In this document: positions 42,778-43,803 of the stretch, piece by piece
Layout of the letters: the number at the start of each line of letters is the position of its first letter
How positions within the stretch are numbered: the stretch's first letter is position 1
Assembly: GCA_001687465.1 (NCBI GenBank)
Contig: LVLI01000710.1
Span: 1-43,803, forward strand
Length of the DNA stretch: 43,803 bases
Direction of reading: 5' to 3'
DNA from: Halocafeteria seosinensis
Taxonomy: Eukaryota > Sar > Bigyra > Bicosoecida
Translations under genes and position numbers: made by a program
Notes under the pieces: generated by a model
What the model saw: the letters and a program-made list of their open reading frames with translations, nothing else
Told to the model about the DNA's origin: nothing
The model's database searches: none

Positions 42778-43803
42778 GCGCACACAGGAGCTTCCAACTT
42801 GTTCCATCATTTCCCAATTTTTCTGTCTGTTTTAGAAGAAGATCCTCCCACAGAATGAAGGCTGCTTTAAAGTTCGTGTCATGTTGTACAAATATGTGGC
42901 GCTGTCAATAGTCACCCAAGGGCCTACCAACAGGCTTTGGTTGCATTGCACCAGTAGGCACAGACTCCGACACATGTGGAGAGCACACCTATAGCCTGTA
43001 GTAGGACGTAGAATAGAATGATGATAATGGGGTATACTGTGCAAACAAACAAATACAACGTCGTTGCGCTTTATAGTGTCGAGTACTATAGTATGCCATA
43101 TTGGGCTGTAATTGTCGTTAATCTGTATTCATGCACCAAGAGTGGACAAACAAGCATATACCGATAGTGTATGTATCTTGTTGGAGCATTTGTGATCTGC
43201 TTGAACAACGTAATGGAGGAAGAAAGAGACCGATCGCCCTCTCCTCCTCCAGCCGCGGCAGCTTTTTTCTTTGGAGGCGGCAGTGCTGCCGATAAGGACG
43301 ACACGCACCCTCTGAATGATACACACGATGCATCAGACATGGGTGAATCGTTCCCCGTTGAAAATCTGGGAGGGAATGATGCAGCAGAGGAGGTGTTCAA
43401 TGAGCAACCCGAACCGGAACCCCGTAGTGAAGCGCACTCTTCCAAGGAAGACAATAAAGTGCCCCCCTTGTTTGATTCAGTTGACGCTCCTGAGAACGGA
43501 GATAACCCACAGGTGAATGGGCATGACTACACTGCATCCGCTGATGGACCGGTCTCTTCCAGTGGAACGCAGGAATCGGCATCCCTAGGCTCCTCCGGAC
43601 GGGGAGGTTATCATCAACACAAGCACTCCGGGGAGTCTTGTGGTCTGGAGGGCTATGATGATAATCATTGGGGACATGACACCACCTCAGTTTACACTGG
43701 GATAGAATCAACAGATAGACCGGAACTTAGAAAGGAAATTGCCCAAAGAACTCTGGATAATCAAGCGACTGCTCGCTCCAATAGCTTTGGAGCGCATAAC
43801 AGT
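42778..43803 (+). repeat. right arm of the inverted duplication, running off the window
   Basis: Reverse-complement copy of 41444-42458, 11 nt longer. Differences I could see: a 7-nt insertion (TATTGAC in the Sec16-upstream sense), one fewer ATTCT unit, a replaced segment just upstream of the ATG (24 versus 15 nt), two compensating 1-nt indels, and scattered substitutions. The duplication continues past the right edge. Confidence 0.9.
43213..43803 (+). CDS. second copy of Sec16 5' coding region, partial
   Basis: ATG 43213 opens 197 codons uninterrupted to the window edge, matching Sec16 residues 1-197 with no indel. I count at least four substitutions against the complete gene, including one Thr-to-Ala change in the GTQES(T/A)SLGSS block; others, such as TCT/TCG for Ser and GCC/GCA for Ala, are silent. 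The open frame and mostly silent changes fit either a recent duplicate still under constraint or the second allele misjoined in assembly. Whether the copy contains the essential core cannot be seen. Confidence 0.75.
   Translation, partial: MEEERDRSPSPPPAAAAFFFGGGSAADKDDTHPLNDTHDASDMGESFPVENLGGNDAAEEVFNEQPEPEPRSEAHSSKEDNKVPPLFDSVDAPENGDNPQVNGHDYTASADGPVSSSGTQESASLGSSGRGGYHQHKHSGESCGLEGYDDNHWGHDTTSVYTGIESTDRPELRKEIAQRTLDNQATARSNSFGAHNS

Noticed and set aside
1-43803. tRNA, rRNA, CRISPR arrays, prokaryotic operons, complete transposons
   Set aside because: Both strands were looked over for tRNA A/B-box patterns, regularly spaced repeats, terminal repeats and transposase motifs; nothing convincing was found. 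This was by eye, so a tRNA or covariance-model scan could still find a divergent RNA gene.

Overview
This window is nuclear DNA of a gene-dense microbial eukaryote. The genes carry many short GT-AG introns, mostly 59-106 nt. Products include ribosomal proteins eL32 and uL5, an SR-type splicing factor, Sec16, a kinesin, a histone chaperone and a p300/CBP acetyltransferase. A fungal/protist-type (Cet1-like) mRNA 5'-triphosphatase argues against an animal or land plant, which use a different enzyme fold. Together with the short introns and close gene spacing this suggests a protist or alga. I cannot name the lineage from sequence alone, and no organelle, bacterial or viral gene block is visible.

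Layout, left to right. Positions 1-5.2 kb are gene-poor: a cut gene end, a frameshifted tandem chromodomain ORF, an HNH-nuclease-like gene on the minus strand (1967-3256) and a decayed chromodomain fragment near 4.2 kb. From 5.2 to 10.2 kb lie three plus-strand genes: an APE2-type DNA repair endonuclease (8 exons), a saccharopine-dehydrogenase-like oxidoreductase (6 exons) and the RNA triphosphatase (6 exons). From 11.4 to 16.7 kb lie an unknown gene, an RNPS1-like splicing factor, eL32 and uL5. From 16.8 to 18.8 kb is a NASP/SHNi-TPR histone chaperone on the minus strand. A 2.2 kb stretch with GC-rich hairpins precedes a 1562-residue SANT-bromodomain-PHD-KAT11 acetyltransferase (21.5-26.2 kb). 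Then come a rhomboid protease (minus), a secreted GH25-like protein, a 1967-residue kinesin-12 (30.6-36.8 kb) and Sec16 (minus, 36.9-42.0 kb).

The right end is an inverted duplication. The first exon and upstream region of Sec16 (41444-42458) reappear in opposite orientation at 42778-43803, separated by a 319-nt spacer and running off the window. The arms are nearly identical but differ by substitutions and small indels.

The genes form no obvious pathway. They are housekeeping functions: DNA repair, capping and splicing, ribosome, chromatin, mitosis and ER exit sites. The items most worth a second look are the Sec16 inverted duplication, strongly structured long introns at two ribosomal-protein starts with a possible third upstream of the acetyltransferase, the divergent GH25-like protein lacking the usual acidic pair, the unusual p300 architecture, and the HNH-type gene. 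I found no convincing new multi-gene system. Exon coordinates were derived by hand from reading frame, splice signals and family conservation.
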